Shown: positions 1 to 8,510 of the stretch, in pieces | Numbering within the stretch: the first letter of the stretch is position 1 | Layout of the letters: every line of letters begins with the position of its first letter | NCBI RefSeq assembly: GCF_001552155.1 | Contig: NZ_BCQQ01000001.1 | Span: 1-64,000 of the forward strand | Origin: Actinomadura formosensis NBRC 14204 | GTDB taxonomy: Bacteria; Actinomycetota; Actinomycetes; Streptosporangiales; Streptosporangiaceae | Direction: 5' to 3' | DNA: 64,000 bases | Made by a program: the position numbers and the translations under genes | The notes under the pieces: generated by a model | What the model saw: only the letters and a program-made list of their open reading frames with translations | Databases searched by the model: none | What the model was told of the DNA's origin: nothing

Positions 1-292
1 CGTGCCCCGGCTGCGCGGCCGGCGCGGCCCCGGCGGCGTGCCGTGCGACGGCCGCGATGACGGCCTGGCCGTGCCGGGCCGCCCGCGGCTTGGTGGACGT
101 CCGGGTGCGGGTGGGGGCCTTCTGCGCCGGTACCGTCCGGACACCGGAGATCGCCCCGGTGGCGGACGTCCCGCCGTGGTTCGCGGCGCCGACCGGCCCG
201 ACGACGAAGCCGAGCAGGCCCAGCAGAACGACGAGCGCCCTGGCGGCGGGAACGCGCGTCAAGGGCAGGGCGGCGCGTCGCATGTCGCGCAT
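1..292 (-). CDS. Exported protein, N-terminal part only (cut by left edge)
   Basis: The ATG at 290-292 follows a GGGAGG ribosome-binding site, and the frame stays open to the window edge (97 codons). The start reads MRDMRRAALPLTRVPAARAL, then a hydrophobic run (VVLLGLLGFVVG) ending near GAANHG, which looks like a signal peptide. The next 50 residues are rich in Arg, Thr, Lys and Ala. Because the C-terminal part lies outside the window, the family cannot be recognised. Two forward frames over the same bases are open but have no ribosome-binding site and look like GC-rich shadows. Confidence 0.55.
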   Translation of the reverse strand, partial: MRDMRRAALPLTRVPAARALVVLLGLLGFVVGPVGAANHGGTSATGAISGVRTVPAQKAPTRTRTSTKPRAARHGQAVIAAVARHAAGAAPAAQPGH

Positions 293-515
293 TCCGCCTC
301 CCTGTCGCCGTGCGGCCCGTCCGGCCGTCCCAGCCAACCTAGCCCAGGTTCTCCGGGCCGGAGACGCCTTCGTTCTCCGTCGGCTGAACACGCAAGCCGA
401 TTCCCGTCAAGGTGACTTCACGTGACATTGTCGTCACCCGTCCCGTCCCGTGCGCCTCACCAGCAGACACCGCCTGGTGTCCCAATGCGGCCAAGCCGCG
501 ATCGGCCCGCATCCA

Positions 516-544
516 TTGCCCGGAGATTCAACGTGAATTACTTT
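516..544 (+). promoter_or_regulatory. Candidate promoter of the secreted protein at 583
   Basis: TTGCCC (516-521) and TACTTT (539-544) are separated by 17 bases, a good sigma-70-type arrangement. Transcription would start near 551 and give a leader of about 30 nt that contains AAAGGAG before the GTG at 583. The 290-bp space between the two divergent genes also has a GTGAC-N6-GTCAC palindrome at 422-437 that could be an operator. Called from pattern only. Confidence 0.4.
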
Positions 545-582
545 CGCGTATGCCCACCCCGAACCGGACAAAGGAGCATCCG

Positions 583-1260
583 GTGGCACGTACAAGACAG
601 ACCATGCTCGTCGGAACCGCCGCGCTGGCCCTCCTCGCCGCGGGCATCACGCCCGCGACGGCCGCCACGGGCACGACCATCCGCAAGGGCTCGGCCACGG
701 CCGGCGCCTACGCCGGCAACGTCCAGGCCTCGCTGCTCGGCACCGCCACGGTCTCGACGTCGATCGGCAGCGGATCCTGCAACGAGTCGACGATGACCGG
801 CTCCATCAACTCCGACGGAAGCAACCTCACCGTCACCAGCGCCACCTTCAGCAGCAACGGCGGCGGCCCCTGCTCAGGCAGCAGCACCTCGACGATCACC
901 GCGCGGAACCTGCCCTGGACGGGCGGCAACGTCACCTACGACGCCGGCCACACGAACGGGCGCGACGCCACGGTGACGATCGCGAACTTCAGCGTCCGGG
1001 CCGTTGTGGACATGTTCGGCGGCATCACCTGCGACTTCGGCGGCAACCTGACCGCCGACGGCTTCAACGGCGACAACGCCTCACGTCCGGACAAGAGCAA
1101 CACCGACGCGCAGGTGAGCGTCCAGAACGCCAAGGTCACCAAGACCGGCGGCAGCTTCCTGTGCCCGGGCACCGCCACCGTCACCGCCACCTACGCGCTG
1201 CGCGGCGAGACCACCGCCGGATCCGGCACCTTCGACCAGACCCTGTACGTCACGAGCTGA
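583..1260 (+). CDS. Small secreted beta-rich protein of unknown function
   Basis: 225 aa from the GTG at 583, chosen because AAAGGAG lies 7 nt upstream; the open frame extends further upstream but lacks a ribosome-binding site there. Residues 1-28 form a signal peptide (VARTRQTMLVGTAALALLAA then an Ala/Thr c-region ending ATAA). The mature protein is rich in Ser, Thr, Gly and Asn and has four cysteines (first two near 66 and 97; the others in ITCDFG and FLCPG), which could form two disulfides after export. Such proteins are common in actinomycetes but I do not recognise a named family. A strong terminator follows 67 bp downstream. Confidence 0.75.
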   Translation: MARTRQTMLVGTAALALLAAGITPATAATGTTIRKGSATAGAYAGNVQASLLGTATVSTSIGSGSCNESTMTGSINSDGSNLTVTSATFSSNGGGPCSGSSTSTITARNLPWTGGNVTYDAGHTNGRDATVTIANFSVRAVVDMFGGITCDFGGNLTADGFNGDNASRPDKSNTDAQVSVQNAKVTKTGGSFLCPGTATVTATYALRGETTAGSGTFDQTLYVTS

Positions 1261-1327
1261 TCGGACGCTCCCCGCACCATCGCTCCCAGCAAGGAAACGC
1301 TCCCAGGACGCGCTTCCACGAGAGAAC

Positions 1328-1356
1328 GGGCCGCCCCCCGAGACGGGGGGCGGCCC
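1328..1356. terminator. Bidirectional hairpin terminator
   Basis: Perfect 13-bp inverted repeat (GGGCCGCCCCCCG, AGA loop, exact complement) between the convergent secreted-protein gene and glyS. There is no U tract, which is normal for high-GC actinomycetes. It can serve both genes. Confidence 0.75.
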
Positions 1357-1370
1357 GCAGCGGTCTCCGG

Positions 1371-2759
1371 TCAGCAGCCGACCAGCTGCGCGGCGAGGAA
1401 CGCCTCGACCTGGCTGATCGCGATGCGCTCCTGGCTCATCGAGTCGCGTTCCCGGACGGTCACCGCGTCGTCCTCCAGCGTGTCGAAGTCGACGGTGACA
1501 CAGAACGGCGTGCCGATCTCGTCCTGGCGGCGGTAGCGGCGGCCGATGGCGCCGGCGTCGTCGAACTCGACGTTCCAGTTCTTGCGGAGCCGCGCGGCCA
1601 GGTCGCGTGCCTTCGGGGACAGGTCGGCGTTGCGCGACAGCGGCAGCACCGCGACCTTGATCGGGGCGAGCCGGCGGTCGAGCCGCATGACGGTGCGCTT
1701 CTCCATCTTGCCCTTGGCGTTGGGCGCCTCGTCCTCGGCATAGGCGTCCATCATGAACGTGAGCGTGCAGCGGTCGACGCCGGCCGCGGGCTCGATCACG
1801 TACGGGACGAACCGGTCACCCGCCTCCTGGTCGAAGAACGACAGGTCGGCGCCGGACGCCTTGGAGTGCGTCGTCAGGTCGTAGTCGGTGCGGTTGGCGA
1901 TGCCTTCGAGCTCGCCCCACTCGCCGCCGACGAAGTCGAACCGGTACTCGACGTCCACGGTGCGCTTGGAGTAGTGCGACAGCTTCTCCTGCGGGTGCTC
2001 GTACAGCCGCAGGTTCTCCTTGCGGATGCCGAGGTCGACGTACCACTGCATGCGCTCGTCGATCCAGTACTGGTGCCATTCCTCGTCGGTGCCGGGCTTG
2101 ACGAAGAACTCCATCTCCATCTGCTCGAACTCGCGGGTCCGGAAGATGAAGTTGCCGGGCGTGATCTCGTTGCGGAACGACTTGCCGATCTGCCCGATGC
2201 CGAACGGCACCTTGCGGCGCGCGGACTGCTGGACGTTCAGGTAGTTGATGAAGATGCCCTGCGCGGTCTCGGGGCGCAGGTAGGCGAGGCCGGACTCGTC
2301 CTCGACGGCGCCGAGGTAGGTCTTGAGCAGGCCGTTGAACATCTTCGGCTCGGTGAAGGAGCCCTTGACGCCGCAGTTCGGGCAGCCGATGTCGGCGAGG
2401 CCGTTCGCGGGCGGGCGGCCGTGCTTCTCCTCGTAGGCCTCCTCCAGGTGGTCGGCCCGGAAGCGCTTGTGGCAGGACTGGCATTCGGTGAGCGGGTCGA
2501 CGAACGCCTGGACGTGGCCGCTGGCCTCCCAGACCTCGCGCGCCAGGATGACGCACGAGTCGAGGCCGACGATGTCGTCGCGGCCCTGCACCATGGACTT
2601 CCACCACTGGCGTTTGACGTTGTTCTTCAGTTCGACGCCGAGCGGCCCGTAGTCCCAGGAGGCGCGGAGCCCGCCGTAGATCTCGCTCGACGGGTAGACC
2701 AGGCCCCGCCGCTTGGCGAGGTTGACGATCGTTTCCAGCACATCGGAACGGCGTGCCAT
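1371..2759 (-). CDS. glyS: Glycyl-tRNA synthetase, single-chain class II
   Basis: 462 aa from the ATG at 2757-2759, chosen because GGAG lies 9 nt before it; an in-frame ATG 15 bases further up lacks such a site. The enzyme charges tRNA-Gly in the cytoplasm. Class II motif 2 is visible (FRNEI at 195-199, [11 protein letters not shown] at 209-219), and motif 3 is GVDRCTL near 340. A zinc site has CQSC (93-96) and CPNC (126-129). The C-terminal 100 residues are the anticodon-binding domain. This is the homodimeric archaeal/eukaryotic-like form, not the alpha2-beta2 form. A TAAGCT -10 box at 2896-2901 (minus strand) would give a leader of about 130 nt; I found no T-box in it. Confidence 0.95.
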   Translation of the reverse strand: MARRSDVLETIVNLAKRRGLVYPSSEIYGGLRASWDYGPLGVELKNNVKRQWWKSMVQGRDDIVGLDSCVILAREVWEASGHVQAFVDPLTECQSCHKRFRADHLEEAYEEKHGRPPANGLADIGCPNCGVKGSFTEPKMFNGLLKTYLGAVEDESGLAYLRPETAQGIFINYLNVQQSARRKVPFGIGQIGKSFRNEITPGNFIFRTREFEQMEMEFFVKPGTDEEWHQYWIDERMQWYVDLGIRKENLRLYEHPQEKLSHYSKRTVDVEYRFDFVGGEWGELEGIANRTDYDLTTHSKASGADLSFFDQEAGDRFVPYVIEPAAGVDRCTLTFMMDAYAEDEAPNAKGKMEKRTVMRLDRRLAPIKVAVLPLSRNADLSPKARDLAARLRKNWNVEFDDAGAIGRRYRRQDEIGTPFCVTVDFDTLEDDAVTVRERDSMSQERIAISQVEAFLAAQLVGC

Positions 2760-2982
2760 GAGAGTTTTCTCCATCCGGCTGGCGGTCGGCGGGACAGTGT
2801 GTGCGCCCCGGTCCCGCGGAACGGCGGGCGGTGGCGAGTGTGATCCCCGGTGGTCGCCCCGGCGCGGTCATCGCCGGCGCCGGAGAGCATTCCCCAGCTT
2901 AGGGCACCCGGGCGGCCGACCAGGACTGATAAAACGCCCGTCCGGCCACGATGCCGGGGGCGTCGCCCCAGGCGCTCCCGGG

Positions 2983-3267
2983 TCAGGCGGAGCTGACGAC
3001 CTCGTAGGCGCCCGGCTCGTCCACCGCCATGGCGGCGAGGGGGATGAACTGGACCCGCACCTCGTACGCGCCGAGCGCGCGGCGGTAGTGCCCCGCACCG
3101 TCCCATTCGGTGACGAGGGCCCACAGGCCGGGGTCGTCCACGGTGCGGGCGAGGCGGCCGGAGCGGAAGCCGGGGCTCGCCGACAGCACCGTCAGCACCG
3201 CGGTCATCCGCTCGGCGAAACCGTCGGCGTCCTCGCCCGGCACCCGGTACCGGGTTATCGCGATCAT
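2983..3267 (-). CDS. Small antibiotic-biosynthesis-monooxygenase (ABM) domain protein
   Basis: 94 aa, starting MIAITRYRVPGEDADGFAER. The pattern of a first strand with a conserved R, a helix containing a Phe-Ala repeat, then SASPGF and a TEWDGAGHYRRAL segment fits the dimeric alpha/beta-barrel ABM fold. Members range from heme-degrading to cofactor-free monooxygenases, and many have no known substrate, so the reaction cannot be named. It is divergent from the membrane gene at 3297, with only 29 bp between the two starts. Confidence 0.7.
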   Translation of the reverse strand: MIAITRYRVPGEDADGFAERMTAVLTVLSASPGFRSGRLARTVDDPGLWALVTEWDGAGHYRRALGAYEVRVQFIPLAAMAVDEPGAYEVVSSA

Positions 3268-3296
3268 CCCTCCATCCTGGCAGTACGTTGGGGAAC

Positions 3297-3605
3297 GTGG
3301 AGACGAAGGGTGAGCGCGGGGCCGGCCTGCGGGCGGCCGTCGAGCGGCGGAGCGCGGCGCCGGTGGTGTTCCTGCACCGGTTGCCGCGGTGGGTGCTGCT
3401 CGCCGCGGTGTTCGTGCTGCTGGTGATCGGCATGGCCGGGACGGGATGGGTCGCCGCGGCCGGGCTGCTGGTCCTCGCCGCCGCGCTGGGCTGGTTCGCC
3501 TATCTCAACTGGCCCGCGCTGGACGGCTCGGGAAGGGTCCTGCGGATCGCCGCGCTGGCGGTCCTGGTGGGCTTCGCCCTGGGACGCGGCATCGGACGGT
3601 TTTGA
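3297..3605 (+). CDS. Small membrane protein, DUF6703-like
   Basis: 102 aa from the GTG at 3297. This start is preferred over a TTG at 3288 because TACGTT (3284-3289) makes a -10 box seven bases before it, as in leaderless actinomycete genes. About 30 basic residues (SAAPVVFLHRLPRW) precede two or three transmembrane segments (VLLAAVFVLLVIGMAG; AAGLLVLAAALGWFAYL; IAALAVLVGFALG). The spacing and the WPALDG loop recall the actinobacterial DUF6703 family; function unknown. Its TGA stop lies inside the Zur-like operator of the next operon. Confidence 0.65.
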   Translation: METKGERGAGLRAAVERRSAAPVVFLHRLPRWVLLAAVFVLLVIGMAGTGWVAAAGLLVLAAALGWFAYLNWPALDGSGRVLRIAALAVLVGFALGRGIGRF

Positions 3606-3631
3606 CAATCATTTTCATCTTCGTCCATAAT
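3602..3631 (+). promoter_or_regulatory. Zinc-regulated promoter with overlapping Zur operator
   Basis: TTGACA (3602-3607), an 18-nt spacer and CATAAT (3626-3631) form a near-consensus promoter six bases before the znuA ATG, so the mRNA is probably leaderless. The 15-mer TGACAATCATTTTCA (3603-3617) closely fits the Fur/Zur-type inverted repeat TGAnAAT-N-ATTnTCA and covers the -35 box. Zinc-loaded Zur bound here would block RNA polymerase. The operon ends with a zur-like gene, so the circuit would regulate itself. Sequence is direct; regulator assignment is inference. Confidence 0.8.
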
Positions 3632-3637
3632 CGGGGC

Positions 3638-4588
3638 ATGCTCCGCTTCCGTCACCCCCTGCGCCTCCTGCCGGGCGCCGCCCTCGCCCTGGCCGGGCTC
3701 GCCGCGGGGCTGACTGCCTGCGCCGACGCGGACGCCGATGTCCCGGCCGGCAAGACCGCCGTGGTCGCGTCGTTCTACCCGATGGCGTGGCTCGCGGAGA
3801 AGGTCGGCGGGGACGACGTCCTCGTGCGGACGCTCACCAGGCCCGGCACCGAGCCGCACGACCTGGAGCTGACCGCCCGGCAGGTCGCGAACATCGAGGA
3901 CGCCGGTCTCGCCGTCTACGTCGGGGGCGTCCAGCCGGCCGTGGACGAGGCCGTCCGCGAGCACGCGAAGGGCAGGTCGCTGGACGCCGCCGCCCTGGTG
4001 CGGACGCTGCCGCCGCCGGGCGAGACCGACGACGAAGAGGCGCACGACGGCGTCCACCACCGGGAGGCGTCCTACGACCCGCACCTGTGGCTCGACCCGA
4101 GCCGCATGGCGGCCGTCGCGACCGCGCTCGGCGAGCGGCTGGCCGCCGCCGACTCCGGCCACGCGGCCGGCCACCGGCGGCGCGCCGCGGCCACCGCCGC
4201 CGAGCTGACCGCGCTCGACCGCGCGTTCCACGACGGCCTGAAGACCTGCGCGCGCAGGGACATCGTCACCGCGCACGCCGCGTTCGGCTACCTCGCGGAC
4301 CGCTACGGGCTGCGGCAGATCCCGGTCGCCGGGGTCGACCCGTCCGGCGGGCCCTCCCCGAAGCGGCTCGCCGAGCTGACCCGGCTGGTGTCCGCCACCG
4401 GCGCGACGACGGTCTTCACCGAGACGCTGACCAGCCCGAAGGTCGCCGAGGCGCTGGCCCGCGAGGCGGGCGTGCGGACGGCCGTGCTGGACCCGGTCGA
4501 GGGCGTCGAGGCGGGCTCGTCCGACGACTACATGACGATCATGCAACGGAACCTGCGGACCCTGCGTCCCGCCCTGGAGTGCTCATGA
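3638..4588 (+). CDS. znuA: Zinc ABC transporter substrate-binding lipoprotein
   Basis: 316 aa. A lipoprotein signal peptide ends in LTAC with the lipid-anchored Cys at 28, so it sits on the outer face of the membrane. It is a cluster A-I (ZnuA/TroA) solute-binding protein: His ligands appear in GTEPHDLEL (about 73), DPHLWLDP and TAHAAFGYLADRYG, and the usual VFTETLTSPKVAEALA segment follows. A His/acid-rich loop (DDEEAHDGVHHREASYDP) before DPHLW is typical of zinc rather than manganese members. It captures Zn2+ for ZnuB/ZnuC. It is the first gene of the operon, and its stop overlaps the znuC start (ATGA). Confidence 0.9.
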   Translation: MLRFRHPLRLLPGAALALAGLAAGLTACADADADVPAGKTAVVASFYPMAWLAEKVGGDDVLVRTLTRPGTEPHDLELTARQVANIEDAGLAVYVGGVQPAVDEAVREHAKGRSLDAAALVRTLPPPGETDDEEAHDGVHHREASYDPHLWLDPSRMAAVATALGERLAAADSGHAAGHRRRAAATAAELTALDRAFHDGLKTCARRDIVTAHAAFGYLADRYGLRQIPVAGVDPSGGPSPKRLAELTRLVSATGATTVFTETLTSPKVAEALAREAGVRTAVLDPVEGVEAGSSDDYMTIMQRNLRTLRPALECS

Positions 4589-5310
4589 ACCCCCCGGCCA
4601 AGGACCCGGCCCCGCCGTTCGCCATGACGGGCGGGCTCGTCCGGCGGGACGGCCGCGAGGTCCTCGCGGGCATCGACCTGCGGGTCGGGGCCGGCGACGT
4701 GCTCGCGGTCCTCGGCCCGAACGGCGCGGGCAAGTCCACGCTGGTCAAGGCGCTGCTCGGGCTCGTCCCGCTGGCCGGCGGCCGGACCGAGATCTACGGT
4801 GTGCCGCCCGCCCGGTTCCGGGACTGGAACCGGATCGGGTACGTCCCGCAGCGGCTGCCGGCGGGCGGCGGCGTGCCGGCGACCGTCCGGGAGGTCGTGG
4901 CGTCCGGCCGGGTGGCCCGGCGGTCCCGCCGGCGTCCCGCGCCGTTCACCGACCGGGCGGCCGACCGCGCCGCCGTCGAGCGCGCACTGCGGACGGTCGG
5001 GCTCACCGACCGGGCCCGCGACTCGGCGCATCTGCTGTCGGGCGGCCAGCAGCAGCGGATGCTGATCGCCCGCGCCCTCGCCGGCGAGCCGGACGTGTTC
5101 GTGCTGGACGAGCCGACCGCGGGCGTGGACGCGCGCAGCCAGGCGGCCCTCGCCTCCACCCTCCACGAGCTGACCACGGCCGGGCGCACGGTGGTGCTCG
5201 TCGCGCACGGGCTGGGCCCGATGGAACCGCTCATCACCCGCACGATCGAGCTGGACCACGGCCGGATCGTCCGCGAGACCGCACTGGACACCCTCGAAAG
5301 GCCGGCATGA
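4585..5310 (+). CDS. znuC: Zinc ABC transporter ATP-binding protein
   Basis: 241 aa. ABC ATPase with Walker A GPNGAGKST (44-52), signature LSGGQQQR (151-158), Walker B VFVLDEPT (171-178) and switch His in VAHG (208). It powers zinc import through ZnuB. It overlaps znuA by 4 nt at its start and znuB by 4 nt at its end, implying translational coupling. Confidence 0.93.
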   Translation: MNPPAKDPAPPFAMTGGLVRRDGREVLAGIDLRVGAGDVLAVLGPNGAGKSTLVKALLGLVPLAGGRTEIYGVPPARFRDWNRIGYVPQRLPAGGGVPATVREVVASGRVARRSRRRPAPFTDRAADRAAVERALRTVGLTDRARDSAHLLSGGQQQRMLIARALAGEPDVFVLDEPTAGVDARSQAALASTLHELTTAGRTVVLVAHGLGPMEPLITRTIELDHGRIVRETALDTLERPA

Positions 5311-6197
5311 GCGAGATGCTGCAGTACGACTTCATGCGCGTCGCCCTGGTGATGGCGGTGCTGATCGGGCTGACCGCCCCGGCCGTCGGCACGTTCATCG
5401 TCCAGCGCAGGCTGTCGCTGCTGGGCGACGGCATCGGGCACATCGCGCTGACCGGCATCGGGCTGGGGCTGCTCACCGGCACCTCCCCCGTGCTCGGCGC
5501 GCTGGTGGTGTCGGTGCTCGGCGCGGTGGCGATCGAGGTCCTGCGGGCCCGCAGCCGCAGCGGCGGGGACGTCGCGCTCGCCCTGCTGTTCTACGGCGGG
5601 CTCGCGGGCGGCGTGATCCTGACCAACGCCAACGGCGGCGGCTCGGCGACCCTCCAGTCCTACCTGTTCGGCTCGATCAGCAGCGTGACGGTGTCCGATC
5701 TGTACGTGGTCGCGGGGCTCGCCGCCACCGTCCTGGCGATCATCACGCTGTTCGGCCGCGAGCTGTTCCTCCTCTGCCTGGACGAGGAGGTCGCGCGGGC
5801 GGCGGGCCTGCCCGTCCGGTTCCTCAGCGTGCTGATCGCCGCGACTGCGGCCGTCACGGTCGTGATCTCCATGCGCGCGATCGGGCTGCTGCTGGTCAGC
5901 GCGCTGATGGTGGTCCCGGTGGCGGCGGCGCAGCAGCTCACCCGGGGCTTTTGGGGGACGATGCTGACCGCGATGGGGATCGGCGTGCTGTCGGCCGTTT
6001 CGGGCCTCGCCGGGTCCTTCGAGTACGATCTGCCTCCGGGCCCCTCGATCGTGCTGCTCGCGCTCGCCGCGTTCGTGGCCGCGGTCACCGGGGGCTCGGT
6101 GGTGCGCCGCAGGCGCGCCCGCGCCGCGCTCGACGGGGTCGCGGCCGGGCCCGGCGTGGAGGCGCGCGTTGATGCCGAGGCGGAGGTGCTTGGATGA
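5307..6197 (+). CDS. znuB: Zinc ABC transporter permease
   Basis: 296 aa ABC-3 family permease with about eight hydrophobic spans. Family landmarks are the N-terminal VQRRLSLLGDGIGHIALTGI segment, the LDEEVARAAGLPVRFL cytoplasmic loop that contacts the ATPase, and SALMVVPVAAAQQL. The C-terminal 30 residues are charged and Arg/Ala-rich and lie in the cytoplasm. It forms the channel of the ZnuABC importer. Its last four bases overlap the zur start. Confidence 0.9.
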   Translation: MSEMLQYDFMRVALVMAVLIGLTAPAVGTFIVQRRLSLLGDGIGHIALTGIGLGLLTGTSPVLGALVVSVLGAVAIEVLRARSRSGGDVALALLFYGGLAGGVILTNANGGGSATLQSYLFGSISSVTVSDLYVVAGLAATVLAIITLFGRELFLLCLDEEVARAAGLPVRFLSVLIAATAAVTVVISMRAIGLLLVSALMVVPVAAAQQLTRGFWGTMLTAMGIGVLSAVSGLAGSFEYDLPPGPSIVLLALAAFVAAVTGGSVVRRRRARAALDGVAAGPGVEARVDAEAEVLG

Positions 6198-6580
6198 CGA
6201 CGGCCCGCCGGGACGCGGTACGGCAGGTGCTGGCCGGCTGCGAGGGCTTCCGCAGCGCGCAGGACATCTACGCCGATCTGCGGGCCGGCGGCTCGAAGAT
6301 CGGCCTCACCACGGTGTACCGGGCGCTGCAGGCGCTCAGCGACGCCGGTGAGGTCGACGTCCTGCGCACCGACGAGGGCGAGGCCGTCTACCGGGCCTGC
6401 AGCACCGAGCAGCACCACCATCATCTGGTCTGCCGCGACTGCGGCCGGACGGTCGAGGTCGAGGGCCCGGCCGTGGAGCGCTGGGCGGACGCGATCGCCG
6501 CCGAGCACGGGTTCACCGGCATCACCCACACCGTCGAGGTGTTCGGCACCTGCGCCGGGTGCGCCGCGAAACAGCGCTGA
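6194..6580 (+). CDS. zur: Zur, Fur-family zinc-responsive repressor
   Basis: 128 aa. The N-terminal winged helix (SAQDIYADLRAGGSKIGL, then TTVYRAL) is followed by the Fur signature HHHHLVCRDCG (about 75-85), the sensory metal site, and a second CxxC pair (CAGC) near the C-terminus for structural zinc. The location at the end of the znu operon and the Zur-like operator in the operon promoter argue for Zur rather than Fur. It would repress zinc uptake when zinc is plentiful. Confidence 0.9.
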   Translation: MTTARRDAVRQVLAGCEGFRSAQDIYADLRAGGSKIGLTTVYRALQALSDAGEVDVLRTDEGEAVYRACSTEQHHHHLVCRDCGRTVEVEGPAVERWADAIAAEHGFTGITHTVEVFGTCAGCAAKQR

Positions 6581-6637
6581 CCTCGCGCTCGATGTTTACC
6601 AAGCGGTAGCAAGGCGCGCACTTCACACGCACTGTAG

Positions 6638-6656
6638 GCAATCCTTGGCAGATTGC
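6638..6656. repeat. Short palindrome upstream of the M4 protease
   Basis: GCAATC-N7-GATTGC lies in an unusually AT-rich stretch of the 179-bp space between zur and the protease gene, about 100 bp before the ATG. It could be an operator of the protease promoter. Six-base arms are short, so this is tentative. Confidence 0.25.
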
Positions 6657-6759
6657 TACATCTACTTGTGAGTACGCCTATGTCATAAATGTCCCATCGC
6701 CACCGCAGGCCCGCGGCGGGCCCCCGGGGGGTGTGTGGCGCCCGCACGAGAGGGCGTTC

Positions 6760-8373
6760 ATGACAAGACGGGCGTTCACCAGCCGAAGGATCGTGCTCCT
6801 GAGCTCGGCGACCCTGCTCGCGGCGGCCGGCACCGCGCTGCCCGCGTCCGCACGGCAGGCGCCGTCCCCACCCACCCCGCAGAAGGCGGCGGAGCGCGCG
6901 CTCCACGCGCTCGGCACGCACGCCGCGCAGGTACGCGCCGGGGACGGGCAGGCGTTCCAGGTCGTCCGGGTCGCCATGGACCGGGACGGCACCTCGCACA
7001 CCCGGATGACCCGCACCTACGCCGGCCTGCCGGTGCTGGGCGGGGACATCGTCGTCCACCAGTCGGCGTCCGGCGCGTGGCGCGGCAGCAGCGGCACCCT
7101 CGCCAAAGCGCCGGCCGGCTCCCGCCCGGAGGTCTCCGCCAGGACGGCCGAGAAGCGCGCCGTCACCAGGCACCGCAAGGCCGACGGCTCCCCCGCGCTC
7201 GTGGTCGAGGCCCGCACGGCCGACCACCGGCCCCGCCTCGCCTGGCGCGTCCAGACCATCGGCAAGCAGGCGGACGGGACGCCGAGCCGCATCTTCACCT
7301 CCGTGGACGCCGCGACCGGCAAGGTCCTGCTGCGCGAGGAGACGATCCGCACCGAGGCGGGCGACGGCAAGTCGCTCTACACCGGAACGGTCCCGCTGGA
7401 GACGACCAAGTCGGGCGGCACGTACCAGCTGAAGGACCCGACGCGCGGGAACACCTACACCGGCGACGCCGGGAACCAGGCCGACCTCTGCTTCCTCATC
7501 TGGTGCTTCATGCGCGCCCCCGCCACGGTGTTCACCGACGCCGACAACCACTGGGGCAGCGGCACCACGGCCGACCGCGCGACCGTCGCCGTCGACGCCC
7601 AGTTCGGCACCGGCATGACGTGGGACTTCTACAAGAACGTCTTCGGCCGCACCGGCATCGCCGGCGACGGCAAGGGCTCGTTCAACCGCGTCCACTACGA
7701 CAACGGCTACGCCAACGCGTTCTGGGACGACTCGTGCTTCTGCATGACCTACGGCGACGGTGACGGCACCCAGCTCGGCCCGCTGACGTCCCTGGACGTG
7801 GCGGCGCACGAGATGAGCCACGGTGTCACCAGTTCCACCGCGAACCTCACCTACTCCGGGGAGTCCGGCGGGCTGAACGAGGCGACGTCGGACATCATGG
7901 CCGCCGCCGTCGAGTTCTACGCCGGCAACTCCAACGACGTCGGCGACTACCTGGTCGGCGAGAAGATCGTCCTGCCCGGCTTCGGCCGCCCCGCGCTGCG
8001 CTTCATGGACCGGCCCAGCAGGGACGGCAACTCCGCCGACTCCTGGTCGACCGGCACCAAGAACCTCGACGTGCACTACTCCTCGGGCGTCGCCAACCAC
8101 TTCTACTACCTGCTGTCCGAGGGCAGCGGCGCGAAGACGATCAACGGCGTCTCCTACGACAGCCCCACGTCCAACGGCTCCACGATCACCGGCATCGGCC
8201 GGGACGCCGCCACGAAGATCTGGTACCGGGCGCTGACCACGTACATGACGTCCTCGACCGACTACAAGGGCGCGCGCACCGCGACCCTGAACGCGGCCAG
8301 GGACCTCTACGGCTCGGGCAGCACCCAGTACAACACCGTGGCCGCCGCCTGGTCGGCGGTGAACGTCAACTAA
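6760..8373 (+). CDS. Secreted M4 (thermolysin-type) metalloprotease preproenzyme
   Basis: 537 aa from the ATG at 6760, with GAGAGGG before it. Residues 1-33 are a signal peptide with Arg pairs (MTRRAFTSRRIVLL) that may use the Tat route. An FTP/PepSY propeptide covers about 40-200 (AGLPVLGGDIVVH; ARPRLAWRVQTIG-like region). The catalytic domain follows: HEMSH with zinc ligands H350 and H354 and catalytic Glu351, third ligand E374 in GLNEATSD, and GVANHFYYL with the second active-site His region. The FWDDSCFCMTYGDGDG segment is typical of Streptomyces griselysin-like enzymes. It degrades extracellular protein after self-processing. It stands alone and ends in a strong terminator. Confidence 0.93.
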   Translation: MTRRAFTSRRIVLLSSATLLAAAGTALPASARQAPSPPTPQKAAERALHALGTHAAQVRAGDGQAFQVVRVAMDRDGTSHTRMTRTYAGLPVLGGDIVVHQSASGAWRGSSGTLAKAPAGSRPEVSARTAEKRAVTRHRKADGSPALVVEARTADHRPRLAWRVQTIGKQADGTPSRIFTSVDAATGKVLLREETIRTEAGDGKSLYTGTVPLETTKSGGTYQLKDPTRGNTYTGDAGNQADLCFLIWCFMRAPATVFTDADNHWGSGTTADRATVAVDAQFGTGMTWDFYKNVFGRTGIAGDGKGSFNRVHYDNGYANAFWDDSCFCMTYGDGDGTQLGPLTSLDVAAHEMSHGVTSSTANLTYSGESGGLNEATSDIMAAAVEFYAGNSNDVGDYLVGEKIVLPGFGRPALRFMDRPSRDGNSADSWSTGTKNLDVHYSSGVANHFYYLLSEGSGAKTINGVSYDSPTSNGSTITGIGRDAATKIWYRALTTYMTSSTDYKGARTATLNAARDLYGSGSTQYNTVAAAWSAVNVN

Positions 8374-8393
8374 GTCCCCTTCGCCGGGGAGCC

Positions 8394-8435
8394 GGCCCCG
8401 CGTCCGCGCCCGATGTGCCGCGCGGACGCGGGGCC
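8394..8435 (+). terminator. Hairpin terminator of the M4 protease gene
   Basis: Perfect 16-bp arms (8394-8409 and 8420-8435, beginning GGCCCCGCGTCCGCGC) around a 10-nt loop, 21 bp after the stop codon. No U tract, as usual in this GC range. Confidence 0.8.
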
Positions 8436-8510
8436 TTCCCGCGAATCACCTTCCAGGGGGATCGCGCGTTGATGATCCTCGGGGCGGGGCGATGGTGAAG
8501 AATCAGGGAC

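Noticed and set aside
2..425. Forward open frames at the left edge
   Set aside because: Low-complexity Arg/Pro/Gly composition; the minus frame has a start, ribosome-binding site and signal peptide.
2760..2982. T-box riboswitch in the glyS leader
   Set aside because: No T-box core sequence or specifier stem could be found; only a promoter-like -10 was seen.
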